Shown here: one piece after another, positions 10,992 through 21,200 of the stretch | How positions within the stretch are numbered: position 1 is the first letter of the stretch | How the letters are laid out: every line of letters begins with the position of its first letter | DNA from: Astragalus membranaceus | Taxonomy: Eukaryota > Streptophyta > Magnoliopsida > Fabales > Fabaceae | Direction: 5' to 3' | NCBI GenBank assembly: GCA_039519185.1 | Contig: CM076849.1 | Location: 36,079,109-36,143,108, forward strand | DNA: 64,000 nt | Position numbers and translations under genes: made by a program | Notes under the pieces: generated by a model | Database searches by the model: none | Told to the model about the DNA's origin: nothing | Seen by the model: the letters and a program-made list of their open reading frames with translations, nothing else

Positions 10992-13900
10992 CTCCTATTA
11001 TTTGCCTTTCCCAAACAAAACCATAGTTTGGATGCAAATTAACTGAAGCAAATACATTATCAGCAGGAATGTATGCCTCATTAGAAGATGAACATGGCGC
11101 AATGTTCGCCAATTTTTTCTCAAAATTTTCCTTGGTAATGTGATTTACATCAGCACGAAAATAACTTTGGTCTGCTTCAATGTATTCGACAAGACCATCT
11201 TCCCTCCACATCACTAGTTTTTGATGTACTGTTGAAGGCACAGCGCCGACCCCATGTATCCACTCTCTCCCAAGCAACATATTGAAGTTTGCTTTGGAAG
11301 CAATTACTAAGAACAAAGTGGTCCTCTTGATCGTTCCAACAATCAATTCCACTTCGATGGCTCCAAGAGAGTAGCCAGTTTTGCCTTCGTAATTACTTAA
11401 GACAATATTGTGTGGCTTGAGGTCGGTGATGGATATGCCTATTTTCTTCATCAGCACTTCAGGCATAAGATTTACAGCAGCACCTCCATCAACCAACACT
11501 TTGTTAATGCCAATGCCATTAACTTTAGCTTGAATATATAAAGGCTTCAGGTGGTTCTGCATACTCGTATCTGGCCTCTCGAAAGTAGCCATCTGATCTT
11601 CGACACAGCCATCATTCATCACATAGTAACACAGGGGTTTGTGACAAGCCATATCTTCAGTGAAATCTTCTTCTTCACTGTTAGGCACGGTTATGACATC
11701 ATACTCCAATGGCAATATTGACACCACGTTGCAAACGACGTCAAAATCATTGTCAGAATCATCAAAACTAGAGCCTACGTCCTCATCAAAATCAGATTGA
11801 GGCTCTTTCCCTTTGTATGTCGAAGGTGGAGGGCAGATTCTTTCAAGTGCAGGCCTTCTAGGCTTAGCCACATCAGCACTAATATTTTCTTCAACCTTAG
11901 AAGCCACCTTCTTATCACCCACTTGGACTTTGATTCCAAAGTGACTAGGAACCTTGTTCACGTCTAAAGAAGCTTTTTTCTTCTGGTTTCTCTGAAAACG
12001 ACGCCATTGGGTTTTAGTCATGGGATTCTTACCTTTATAATTATTCCAATAATTATACTTGCTGGAATCACCTTGATGGACAACTTGAGCGTTTGCATTG
12101 TTGTGAACCCATTTTCCAACAGGGGAGTTCATTTGTGGGACGAAGGATTTACCAAACAGTCTTATGGATCCTTTCTTTCCTGGTTCTCGGCTTGTCGAAG
12201 GCTTAGTCGAAGCATTAGCCTTGCTAGATGAAGGCTTAGTCATAACATTAGCCTTGTAACCGGGGAGCTCAGTGTTGCCAAAATCAAAAGATGGCCTATT
12301 GTCAAGCCATTTCCTCTTTCGATGTTCCTGATCCTGGTACCCTTCAACAGCTTTTGCTGCTTCTTTGTCGAAAACAGCACTGCACCTAGGACATAACATG
12401 ACTTCAGAGTTATTCCATTTACATCTGTTGAGGAAATCTATCAATTCCTCTTCAGCTTTTGGGAACACAGCATGTAGCTTCCCATCATATTCTTTCAAGG
12501 TTATCTCTTGTTTCTTCCCTTCAGCATATATAAAACCTTCCAATTTCTTGGTGGAGGATTTAAGTTTCTTTGGAGGATCTTTCATTTCAGCATCTACCAT
12601 GTTTACACTTGTTTCGAACGGTTCTGTATACATAGCTTCAGCTTCGGGTAAAGGGTTATCTACAACTTGCATTTGAGTTTTCATCTTTCTATCTTCGAAT
12701 TTTAGTCTCCCTTCTTCGATTGCTTTTTGCACAAGATCCCTGAAAAGTACACAACGGTCAGTGTTATGTCCCAAAAAATTATGGAACTTACAATAACCCT
12801 TTTTCTTTCTCTGGTCAAGAGTTGGTACTCTTAAGCCATTAGGTACCAATATCTGACCATCTTTCACCAACAGATCAAATATTTCATCACATTTAGTAAC
12901 ATCAAAAGTATATGTTTTAGGCACAAATTTGTCATTTTTTGGCTCGACAGGATTTTTCCCATTAGCAGGCCTTAGTAATTTACAAGTATAAGGAGGACCA
13001 GGCTTGAGTTCAGCCACATCTATCTCCTCTCTTTCGATATCACTAAATGTGGTGTCGAATTCTTCTTCGACATAAGCTACTTTTTCTTTTTTATGAAACC
13101 TAGTTGACGTAGATTTTTCTTCTTTAAGTCTTTCTACCTGTCGAACTCTGTCAGCTAATTGGGCCATATCTCTTAAATGAGATGTATCCAATTTTTTCCT
13201 GATTGAATAATCAAAGCCACCAGCAGCCATTTCAACAAGTTCATGTTCAGGCACTTGTGTGAAACAACGAGCCTTCAGTAGCCTAAATCTATTCAAATAG
13301 TCATCAACAGTTTCAGGCATTTTACGCTGAACACTGGCCAATTCTTTGAGGGTGATCTTCGATTGGCCCATGTAAAACTGCGCATGAAACGCTTTTTCTA
13401 ATTGCCCCCATGTGAAAATAGAACCAGGGGGTAACGTAGTAAACCAAGTAAAAGCATTTTTTGTTAAAGAATTTGGGAAATATTTCATCTTCAAATTCTC
13501 ATTTTGGGCTATATCCCCAGACTCAGTCAAAAACCGAGCAATATGTTCGACAGTAGATTCTTTTGTGTCACCACCAAACTTAGTATACTTAGGAACTTTC
13601 CAGCCCCTTGGCAACTCAGTTTGCAACACATATTCACACAATGGTGATATGAAATTTGGCCTATGTAAGCCTACATTAACGCCATTTTGTGTCAATATAG
13701 TTTCTACTAAAGTGGCTATGTTATCTTGAGCGCCAACATTATTTTGTTGCACTTGTCGAACAACTTCATCAGCATTCTGATTTCGATTTACCAGAACAAC
13801 TTCAGGGACATGATTTGCCATTCCCTGTCGTTCACCTACATTGACTGGGACTTCGACTGGAATTGTTCTTTGGGTATGAACAGGTAATCCATTATTTACT

Positions 13901-14520
13901 GCATTAGGCACCTGCCTATTACTAGTATTTGGAGCCCCAAAGAAATCTGCAATTCGACCCATTTGTTTTGCTAACATTTGGTAACTAGTATCAGTATTTT
14001 GAATCAATGGATTAAAAACTGTACCAATTTGTTGGGTTAACATATTAACCATATCATGATTGCTCTCATCAACTTGTTGTCGTAAGGCAAACAAGGATTC
14101 ATTGGTTAATGCCGTAGGATTTCGACCCATTACACTTTCAGAAGAAACATGTACAGGAGACATAGTCGAAATATGTGGCATTCCAGTAGGCATGCCATAT
14201 GATCCAGAAGGAAATGCAGGAAAACTTACATTATGGAAATGTGGATTTAAACCGCTTCCTATTGCCATATAAGGACTATGAAGTCCCATATGTAACGGCA
14301 AAGACATAGGCATAGATGCCATGTTTGACTGCGTTGATCCAACGTTAGTCATTGATACTGAAGGAACGGTTGTTGATGATGATGGGGATATTGTTCCCAC
14401 AACCACCCCTGCATTTATGTTTGCAGAGTCTACTATTGTTCCCTGTTCTTGTGGAACCACAGGATTAGAACTAGACGCATTATTAGTATGACGAACCATT
14501 TTTCCACTTCTTAAGTGCAT
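10951..14520 (-). CDS. gag: Tat element gag-protease polyprotein
   Basis: An open frame of 1189 residues starting about 50 bases past the primer site (MHLRSGKMVRHTNN). A long low-complexity N-terminus precedes the gag capsid core at about residues 300-470 (FTWFTTLPPGSIFTWGQ). A zinc-finger-like CKFHNFLGHNTDRC lies near 575. The retropepsin region (VLVDGGAAVNLMP, about 1005, and LLGREWIHGVGAVPST) closes the protein. Here the aspartic protease motif is DGG rather than DTG or DSG, which occurs in Tat relatives. Gag packages element RNA and the protease cuts the polyprotein. The last 41 bp overlap pol in another frame. Confidence 0.92.
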   Translation of the reverse strand: MHLRSGKMVRHTNNASSSNPVVPQEQGTIVDSANINAGVVVGTISPSSSTTVPSVSMTNVGSTQSNMASMPMSLPLHMGLHSPYMAIGSGLNPHFHNVSFPAFPSGSYGMPTGMPHISTMSPVHVSSESVMGRNPTALTNESLFALRQQVDESNHDMVNMLTQQIGTVFNPLIQNTDTSYQMLAKQMGRIADFFGAPNTSNRQVPNAVNNGLPVHTQRTIPVEVPVNVGERQGMANHVPEVVLVNRNQNADEVVRQVQQNNVGAQDNIATLVETILTQNGVNVGLHRPNFISPLCEYVLQTELPRGWKVPKYTKFGGDTKESTVEHIARFLTESGDIAQNENLKMKYFPNSLTKNAFTWFTTLPPGSIFTWGQLEKAFHAQFYMGQSKITLKELASVQRKMPETVDDYLNRFRLLKARCFTQVPEHELVEMAAGGFDYSIRKKLDTSHLRDMAQLADRVRQVERLKEEKSTSTRFHKKEKVAYVEEEFDTTFSDIEREEIDVAELKPGPPYTCKLLRPANGKNPVEPKNDKFVPKTYTFDVTKCDEIFDLLVKDGQILVPNGLRVPTLDQRKKKGYCKFHNFLGHNTDRCVLFRDLVQKAIEEGRLKFEDRKMKTQMQVVDNPLPEAEAMYTEPFETSVNMVDAEMKDPPKKLKSSTKKLEGFIYAEGKKQEITLKEYDGKLHAVFPKAEEELIDFLNRCKWNNSEVMLCPRCSAVFDKEAAKAVEGYQDQEHRKRKWLDNRPSFDFGNTELPGYKANVMTKPSSSKANASTKPSTSREPGKKGSIRLFGKSFVPQMNSPVGKWVHNNANAQVVHQGDSSKYNYWNNYKGKNPMTKTQWRRFQRNQKKKASLDVNKVPSHFGIKVQVGDKKVASKVEENISADVAKPRRPALERICPPPSTYKGKEPQSDFDEDVGSSFDDSDNDFDVVCNVVSILPLEYDVITVPNSEEEDFTEDMACHKPLCYYVMNDGCVEDQMATFERPDTSMQNHLKPLYIQAKVNGIGINKVLVDGGAAVNLMPEVLMKKIGISITDLKPHNIVLSNYEGKTGYSLGAIEVELIVGTIKRTTLFLVIASKANFNMLLGREWIHGVGAVPSTVHQKLVMWREDGLVEYIEADQSYFRADVNHITKENFEKKLANIAPCSSSNEAYIPADNVFASVNLHPNYGFVWERQIIGDATAQPEGWYSDS

Positions 14521-14572
14521 GCAAATACAAACACATCAAAGAACCAGAAAAATTATGTATTAAAGGCAAACT

Positions 14573-14590
14573 GTCCCACTGGGCGTGCCA
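14573..14590 (-). other. Tat element primer binding site
   Basis: The minus strand reads TGGCACGCCCAGTGGGAC three bases after the 5' LTR (14594). It starts with TGG as required to pair with a tRNA CCA end. I cannot name the tRNA with confidence. Confidence 0.75.
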
Positions 14591-14593
14591 ATT

Positions 14594-15319
14594 TGTTTGC
14601 TGGTGTTTTTAGCAAACAATCACTGGTTTTATTAGAAAAGTTTTGTGAGATTAAACCAGAAATCTCTAAAGCAATTGCCTTTAAACACCACCGTTTGTCA
14701 ACAAATATATTTTAAAAAGGAAACAATTCACCATGAACATTGAAGTAAAAGTGAAAGAAATGGTAAAATGGGACGCAGAAATATTAAATGACTTGTATTG
14801 AAAGCAATAAATTGCATTGAATGTAAAGAGAATGGTGTACAAATTTACATACGTTGTACAAGGATTCTTTCACTCTGTTTTCGCTGTGACTTGGAAGTTA
14901 GAGTTTCAGAATTGTGTGTTGGTATAATAATTTGCCACCCTTGATTTCTACATAGAAATCACTATTTATACAGAAAATAATGACTGAAATGTAAACTGCT
15001 ATGGACACGTGGCCACGTCTTATTACCCCATGATGGACTTCGTGCCACGTTCGGCGCCACATATTACCCACGTTGAATTAACTGTAGTCTTGAAATTCGA
15101 CACAACTGTCTGCTAGTAACTGCTTGACGAAATCTTGAATACACTATCTTGTCGAAAACTTTGTCCTGTCGAAATGGTGAAGACCTCTTCTGTCGAAAAC
15201 ATGCTGAGATGACATACATGTCATTTATTCTCTTTGAAGGCATTATGAATGTTCTTTAATGAAAAGTCAAACCTTATTAAATAACCACTCAGAAGTCTTG
15301 TCGAAATTCTAGGCTAACA
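14594..15319 (-). repeat. Tat element 5' LTR
   Basis: A 726-bp copy matching 2913-3638, the upstream LTR for the minus-strand element. It is bordered by the primer site inside and AGTTG (15320-15324) outside. Confidence 0.95.
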
Positions 15320-15785
15320 AGTTGTCTCAGTAAATTCGACAGCTTCTGTCTCAGCAACTTTGACAGCTTCTGTCTCAGCAACTTCGACAGCTTCTGTCTC
15401 AGTGACTTCGATAGCTTCTGGCTCAGTGACTTCGACAGCTTCTGTCTCAGCAACTTCGACAGCTTCTGTCTCAGTAACAACAGACTTGGCGCCCAGCAAC
15501 AGGGCGCCTGATTCAGCAAGAAACAAACAGGGGCAGCGACACAGACATGGCAGGAACAACACTGGGCGCCTAGGGCGCCTTTCTCAGCAACACCGAAACA
15601 ACACTGGGCGCCTAGGGCGCCATTTCCAGCAACATCAAAACAGTATTGAGTGCCTAGAGCGCCAATTCCAGCAACAACCAAAAACAGTGACAGGGCGCCC
15701 ATGGACAGGGCGCCGTTTCCAGCAACTAAGACAGCAACACCAAATTGCACCACACACCAAACACCAAATTTTCACCATGATCAAT
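15320..15785 (-). repeat. Element A 5' LTR, middle segment, with 24-bp and GGCGCC repeats
   Basis: This is the piece of A's LTR between the two nested insertions. From about 15330 to 15475 it has six to seven tandem copies of a 24-bp unit containing GACAGCTTCTGTCTCAG (GAC at 15338, 15362, 15386 and so on). From about 15488 to 15715 it holds about six GGCGCC palindrome units. It ends with TCAAT (15781-15785), the left target duplication of B. No gene is seen: the + frame at 15360-15806 is only repeat translation. Confidence 0.88.
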
Positions 15786-18177
15786 TGTAACGCCCAAATA
15801 ATTTAATTATTTATTTAATTAAATTATTTAGGTAAGTTATTAGTATAGTTGTGATAATTAATAAAATGATGTTTTTATTTAATTTAGGGAGCGGTGATTA
15901 GTAATTAGCTGAGTAGTGACAGGGGCCCGTGATCCACGAGCCCAAGGCTTAGGCGCATGAAGGGGAGTGTTAGTTAGGGTTTTGGAGTATAGCACATATT
16001 GAGAGGAGAAAAGAAAGAAAGTTGCGAAGAGGAGAAGAGAGAAAGGAAAAGGGACGGCCGCGCACAAGGAGCAAGAGGAGAGAAGTATTGTTGCGTGGTT
16101 CTTTGGAGCTTACGTGCAAGGAGATCACGCGTTCGGCGAACCTAAGGTAAGGGTGGGTTCTATCATTATAATGGGGTATATGACGGGGATTATGTGGGAG
16201 TAAACTCTAGTTGCCCTTTGATCCTATTTGGTGTTGTTTGATGATGTTAGAATATATATTCATGATGTTTGAAATTGGTGCTTGATGATTGATCATGGTG
16301 AAACTTGGTGATTGGATGTTGTTTGGTGCGAATTGGGTTGTGGTTGGGTTGCTGGAAACGGCGCCCTGCCCCTGGGCGCCGTGGCTGTGTCGTGGTTGTT
16401 CCCTGCTGGAGGCGCCTTGTTGCTGGGCGCCAAGCCAGTGTTGCCTATGTTGCTGATTTTGGCGCCCTAGGCGCCCAGTCATGTTGTCTGGATGTTGATG
16501 TTGCTGGAAGTGGCGCCTTAGGCGCCCAGTGATGTTGTCTAGGTTGGTGGAGTTGGCGCCCTAGGTGCCCAGTGTGTTTCAGAGTTGCAGGGGATGGCGC
16601 CCTAGGCGCCCAGTGGTGAATAGTGCGTGTCTGTGTTGCCGATTTTGGCGCCCTAGGCGCCCAGTGTCTCCTGCGCTTGTTGCTGATTTAGGCGCCCTGC
16701 TCCTGGGCGCCAAGGTTGCTGTGCTGTCTGTGTTGCCAGGCGCCCTGTTGCTGGGCGCCAAGTCTGGTGTTGCCTCCGCTGTCTCAGGCGCCCTGTTGCT
16801 GGGCGCCAAGCCTGAGGTTGTTGTTGCTGTCTCAGGCACCCTGTGGCTGGGTGCCAAGTATGATGTTGCTGTTGTGGTCTCAGGCGCCCTGCTCCTGGGC
16901 GCCAAGTCTGCTGTGTTGCCTGTTGGGTCAGACGCCCTGCTGCTGGGCGACAAGTCTGTTCCTGATGATGTGGTGCTAGGCGCCCTGCTCCTGGGCGCCA
17001 TTTTCTGTGTTGCTGCTAGGCGCCCTGTTGCTGGGCGCCAAGTCCAATTCTGTTGCCATGATGTTAGGCGCCCTGCTGCTGGGAGCCAGTTCTGCTGTTG
17101 CCACTGTTGTCCTAGGCGCCCTGTTGCTTGGTGCCATGTGTGATGTTGTTCCTGTTGCCCAAGGCGCCCTGTTGCTGAGCGCCATGTCTGATGTTGTTGC
17201 TGTTGCCCAAGGCGCCCTGTTGCTGGGCGCCAGTTTCTGTCCTTGCTGCTGCTGTCTAAGGCGACCTGCTGCTGGGCGCCAGATCCAGTGTTGCTGGTGT
17301 TGTCTGTGGCGCCCTGTTGCTGGGTGCCAATTTCAGTGCTGTTGCTGTTGTCTGTGGCGTCCTGTTGCTGGGCGCCAGACTCTGTGTTGCTGTTGTTGCC
17401 TGTGGCGCCCTGTTGCTGGGCGCCAGTTTCTGCAATGGTGTTGCCTGCTGTGACGCCCTGTTGCTGGGCGCCAGTTTCTGTGCTGTTGTTGGCGCCCTGT
17501 TGCTGGGCGCCAGTTTTGTTGTGGCTGTTTCTGCCGTTGGCGCCTATTGCTGGGCGCCAGTCCCTGTCATGTGGCCGTGGTGTGAATTGGTGTCCTTGGT
17601 GTCGGTGGGGGATTGTTGTCATAGGTGTTGGTGATTGGTGGTTTTTGGTGATTATTGGTGATTATTGGTGATAATATAACAGGTGATGGTGTAACAGGTG
17701 ATGTGCCTATTCCATGGGCTGTGATGGGTCTATGACCACTTGGTGATACTGGTGATGTTATATTAATTAAATGTCTGTTGTGTGTTGATTGTCTGGTGCA
17801 TTGCCCATGGTGTCGCATATATTGCATATGCATTATTTTGGTGATGTTGGCTTCGGCCGTTGGAGCTATAGGTGATGATGGTGATGCTCATATATGCACT
17901 CAGGGGAAAACGAACACTAGGCTTTATTAGTGTTTCTGTTATTTTAATTTTTGAAGTTTTTATGGTGATGTATAACTATTCAATTGAACTATGATTTGAT
18001 TCCGCTGCTGGGTGATATTATGACGTGCTAGGTGTTGCACTGTTTTAATGGTGAAACTTATTTATTTGGCGTGTGATGTTTAACGGTGTAAGTGTAGCAT
18101 CCCTTGTGGGTGTATTGAAAATGTTTTGAAAACTCTGATTTTGTCGAAAATTTTCCGGGTAGAAGAGGGGTGTTACA
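15786..18177 (+). repeat. Element B 5' LTR
   Basis: A 2392-bp LTR. Compared with A's LTR and with B's own 3' LTR, it lacks an internal block: sequence after about 17890 joins directly to the part equivalent to A's 1870-1890 region. The middle is a 48-bp hairpin array. The 3' end contains the conserved family end CCGGGTAGAAGAGGGGTGTT. Confidence 0.93.
16360..17560 (+). repeat. Array of about 26 GGCGCC hairpin units, 48-bp period, in the B 5' LTR
   Basis: Most units consist of GGCGCCC, a 7-base loop such as TGTTGCT, then GGGCGCC, a perfect 7-bp inverted repeat, followed by a spacer of about 27 bases. Successive units start for example at 17067, 17115, 17163 and 17211. The first few units (16459-16660) are a compact form, GGCGCCCTAGGCGCC. 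Because 48 is a multiple of three, several frames stay open across the array on both strands (for example 17622-16579 minus). These have no known domain and I treat them as non-coding. Confidence 0.9.
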
Positions 18178-18181
18178 TTAG

Positions 18182-18193
18182 TGGTATCAGAGC
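18182..18193 (+). other. Element B primer binding site (tRNA-iMet type)
   Basis: TGGTATCAGAGC follows the LTR end (18177) by four bases, as in elements A and F. Confidence 0.93.
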
Positions 18194-18296
18194 AGTTTCG
18201 GTCTGTCCGGCCAAGTTGTCGAGTTAGTGTGTCATTGACGATCAAGTATTGTCAATTGGTTCTAACTGTTGTTTATGATTGTAGTGATTAGTCAAA

Positions 18297-21200
18297 ATGG
18301 CTGGAAGGAACGATGCTGCTATTGCTGCTGCGTTGGCTGCTATGGCTCAGGCTGTGGAGGGTCAACATAATGCTGGTGAGAATGCTGGGTCTCAGAGTTT
18401 GGCTACCTTTCAGAGAGAAAATCCGCCCACCTTCAAGGGCAAGTACGATCCCGATGGGGCTTTAGCTTGGTTGAAAGAGATGGAGAGGATCTTTCGTGTG
18501 ATGGACTGCACTCCGACACAGAAGGTCCGTTATGGTACGCATATGCTGCAAATGAAGAGATCACTTGGGCTGTGTTCCGCAGAGAGTTTATGAGAAAGTA
18601 CTACCCAGAGGATGTCCGAGGTAAGAAGGAGATTGAGTTCCTAGAGCTGAAACAGGGGAATATGTCTGTGACCGAGTATGCTGCTAAGTTTGTGGAATTA
18701 GCAAAGTTTTATCCGCACTATAGTGAGGCTACCGCTGAGTTTTCCAAGTGCATTAAGTTTGAGAATGGGCTGCGTCCTGAGATTAAGAAGGCGATTGGTT
18801 ATCAGAAGATCCGTGTTTTTGCTGATTTGATTGACAGCTGCAGGATTTATGAGGAAGACAACAATGCTCACTACAATATGATGAATGAGAAGAGGAGCAA
18901 ATTTCAAAGTCGTAGTAAGCCGTATGAGGTTCCTGCTGGTAAGGGTAAACAGAAAGCTGCTGTTGGCAAGAAGACTAGTGGGGGAGATGCTCCTGCTAGC
19001 ATCGTATGTTACAAATGTGGCAAAGATGGTCACAAGAGTAACGTGTGCAAGGCTAAAGTGAAGAAGTGTTACCGTTGTGGCAAAGAGGGTCATGTGGTGG
19101 CTGTGTGTGAGCGTAAGGAAGTGGTCTGCTACAACTGTGGTGAAGGAGGGCACATTAGTACTCAGTGTCCGAAGCCGAAGAAAGAAAGGTCCAGTGGAAA
19201 GGTGTTCGCTTTGGCAGGTGAAGAGCCTACTGAAGATGATGGACTTATTAGAGGTACGTGCTTCATTAATGGTACTCCTTTAAAATCTATCATTGATACT
19301 GGTGCTACTCATTGCTTTATTGCTGCTGATTGTTGTAAGAAATTGGGTCTTGTATTGTCTGCTATGAATGGAGAGATGGTTGTCGACACTCCAGCTAAGG
19401 GGTCGGTAACCACTTCTCTGGTGTGCTCTCAGTGTCCCTTGTCGATCTTCGACAGAGACTTTGTTGTGGATTTTGTTTGCTTTCCGTTGAGCGGATTGGA
19501 TGTAATCTTGGGTATGAACTGGTTAGAGCATAACCATGTTCATATTAATTGTCGTAGCAAGTCGGTGAACTTTGAAGGAGAGGAGTCTGGTCTGTTATCC
19601 GCTAGTCAGTTGCGGAAGTTGATGAAGGAGGGAGTTCAGTTATTCTCGCTAATGGCATCGTTGTCTGTTGAGAATCAAACTATCATTGAAGAGTTGCAGG
19701 TGGTGCGCGAGTTTCCTGATGTTTTCCCTGATGAGATTCCAAGTGTACCGCCAGAGAGGGAAGTTGAGTTCTCTATTGATCTTGTACCTGGTACCAAACC
19801 TGTTTCTATGGCACCGTATAGGATGTCCGCATCTGAGTTGTCAGAGCTGAAGAAGCAACTTGAGGATCTGCTCGAGAAGAAGTTTGTGAGGCCGAGTGTA
19901 TCGCCGTGGGGAGCTCTTGTGTTGTTAGTAAAGAAGAAGGATGGTAGTATGAGACTCTGTGTGGATTATCGACAGTTGAATAAGGTAACAATTAAGAACA
20001 AGTATCCACTTCCGAGGATAGACGATTTGATGGATCAGTTAGTGGGTGCTCAAGTATTCAGTAAGATTGATTTGAGGTCGGGTTATCATCAGATCAAGGT
20101 GAAGGACGAAGATATTCAGAAGACGGCTTTCAGGACCCGCTATGGTCATTATGAGTATTCGGTGATGCCGTTCGGTGTTACCAACGCACCAGGAGTATTT
20201 ATGGAATATATGAATCGTATATTTCATACTTACTTAGATCGGTTTGGGGTGGTGTTCATTGACGACATTCTGATTTACTCTAAATCGGAGGAAGAGCATG
20301 CAGAGCACCTGAGGTTTGTATTGGAGGTATTGAAGGAAAAGAAGTTGTATGCGAAATTGTCAAAATGTGAATTCTGGTTGAAGGAAGTGAGTTTTCTCGA
20401 TCACGTCATATCTGGTAATGGTATTGCGGTGGATCCGTCAAAAGTAGAAGCAGTGTTGAATTGGGAGGCTCCGAAGTCGGCAACTGAAATTAGAAGCTTT
20501 TTGGGATTGGCCGGCTATTATAGAAGATTCATTGAAGGTTTCTCTAAGTTAGCACTTCCGTTAACTCAGTTAACCTGCAAAGGAAAGGCCTTTGTTTGGG
20601 ATGCCCGTTGCAAAGAAAGCTTCGCGGAATTGAAGAAGAGATTGACGACGTCCCCTGTCCTGATGTTGCCCAATCCGGAAGGATCGTTTGTGGTGTATTG
20701 TGATGCTTCAAAAATGGGTTTAGGTGGTGTGCTTATGCAAGATGGGAAGGTTATCTCGTATGCGTCGAGGCAGTTAAGGGTCCATGAGAAGAATTACCCT
20801 ACGCATGACTTAGAATTAGCTGCAGTGGTCTTCGTGCTGAAGGTTTGGAGGCACTATCTCTATGGTTCTAGATTTGAGGTGTTTAGTGACCATAAGAGCT
20901 TGAAGTATTTGTTTGACCAGAAGGAGTTGAATATGAGGCAGCGACGATGGTTGGAGTTGTTGAAGGACTATGACTTCGGTTTGAACTATCACCCAGGCAA
21001 GGCTAATGTCGTGGCTGATGCTTTGAGCCGGAAGACTTTGCATATGTCGGCGATGATGGTTAAGGAGTTAGAGCTGATTGAGGAATTCAGAGATATGAGT
21101 CTGGTTTGTGAAGTGACACCTCAGAGTGTTAAGCTAGGGATGTTGAAGATTGGTAATGAATTTCTGAGCAGCATCAGAGAAGCCCAGAAATCAGATGTTA

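Larger units (their letters stand above)
2913..15319 (-). mobile_element. Intact Tat-lineage Ty3/gypsy retrotransposon with an antisense plant-mobile-domain gene
   Basis: Two 726-bp LTRs (2913-3638 and 14594-15319) start TGTTTGCTGG and end GGCTAACA on + and differ at one base that I could find (near 3470 versus 15150). Perfect 5-bp target duplications AGTTG flank the element (2908-2912 and 15320-15324). The minus strand has the primer site, gag-protease, RT, RNase H, a second archaeal-type RNase H and integrase, all open. The second RNase H places it in the Tat clade. A + strand gene sits between integrase and the 3' LTR. The insertion is in element A's LTR. Near-identical LTRs mean very recent insertion. 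I cannot assign the exact sub-lineage. Confidence 0.93.

Noticed and set aside
16579..17622. 347-codon minus frame rich in TGAQQQGA and ATGRLGQQ repeats, and similar frames at 35191-35958 and 15360-15806
   Set aside because: They translate the 48-bp hairpin array. Because 48 is divisible by three, open frames arise on both strands, no domain is seen and the frames break differently in each copy.
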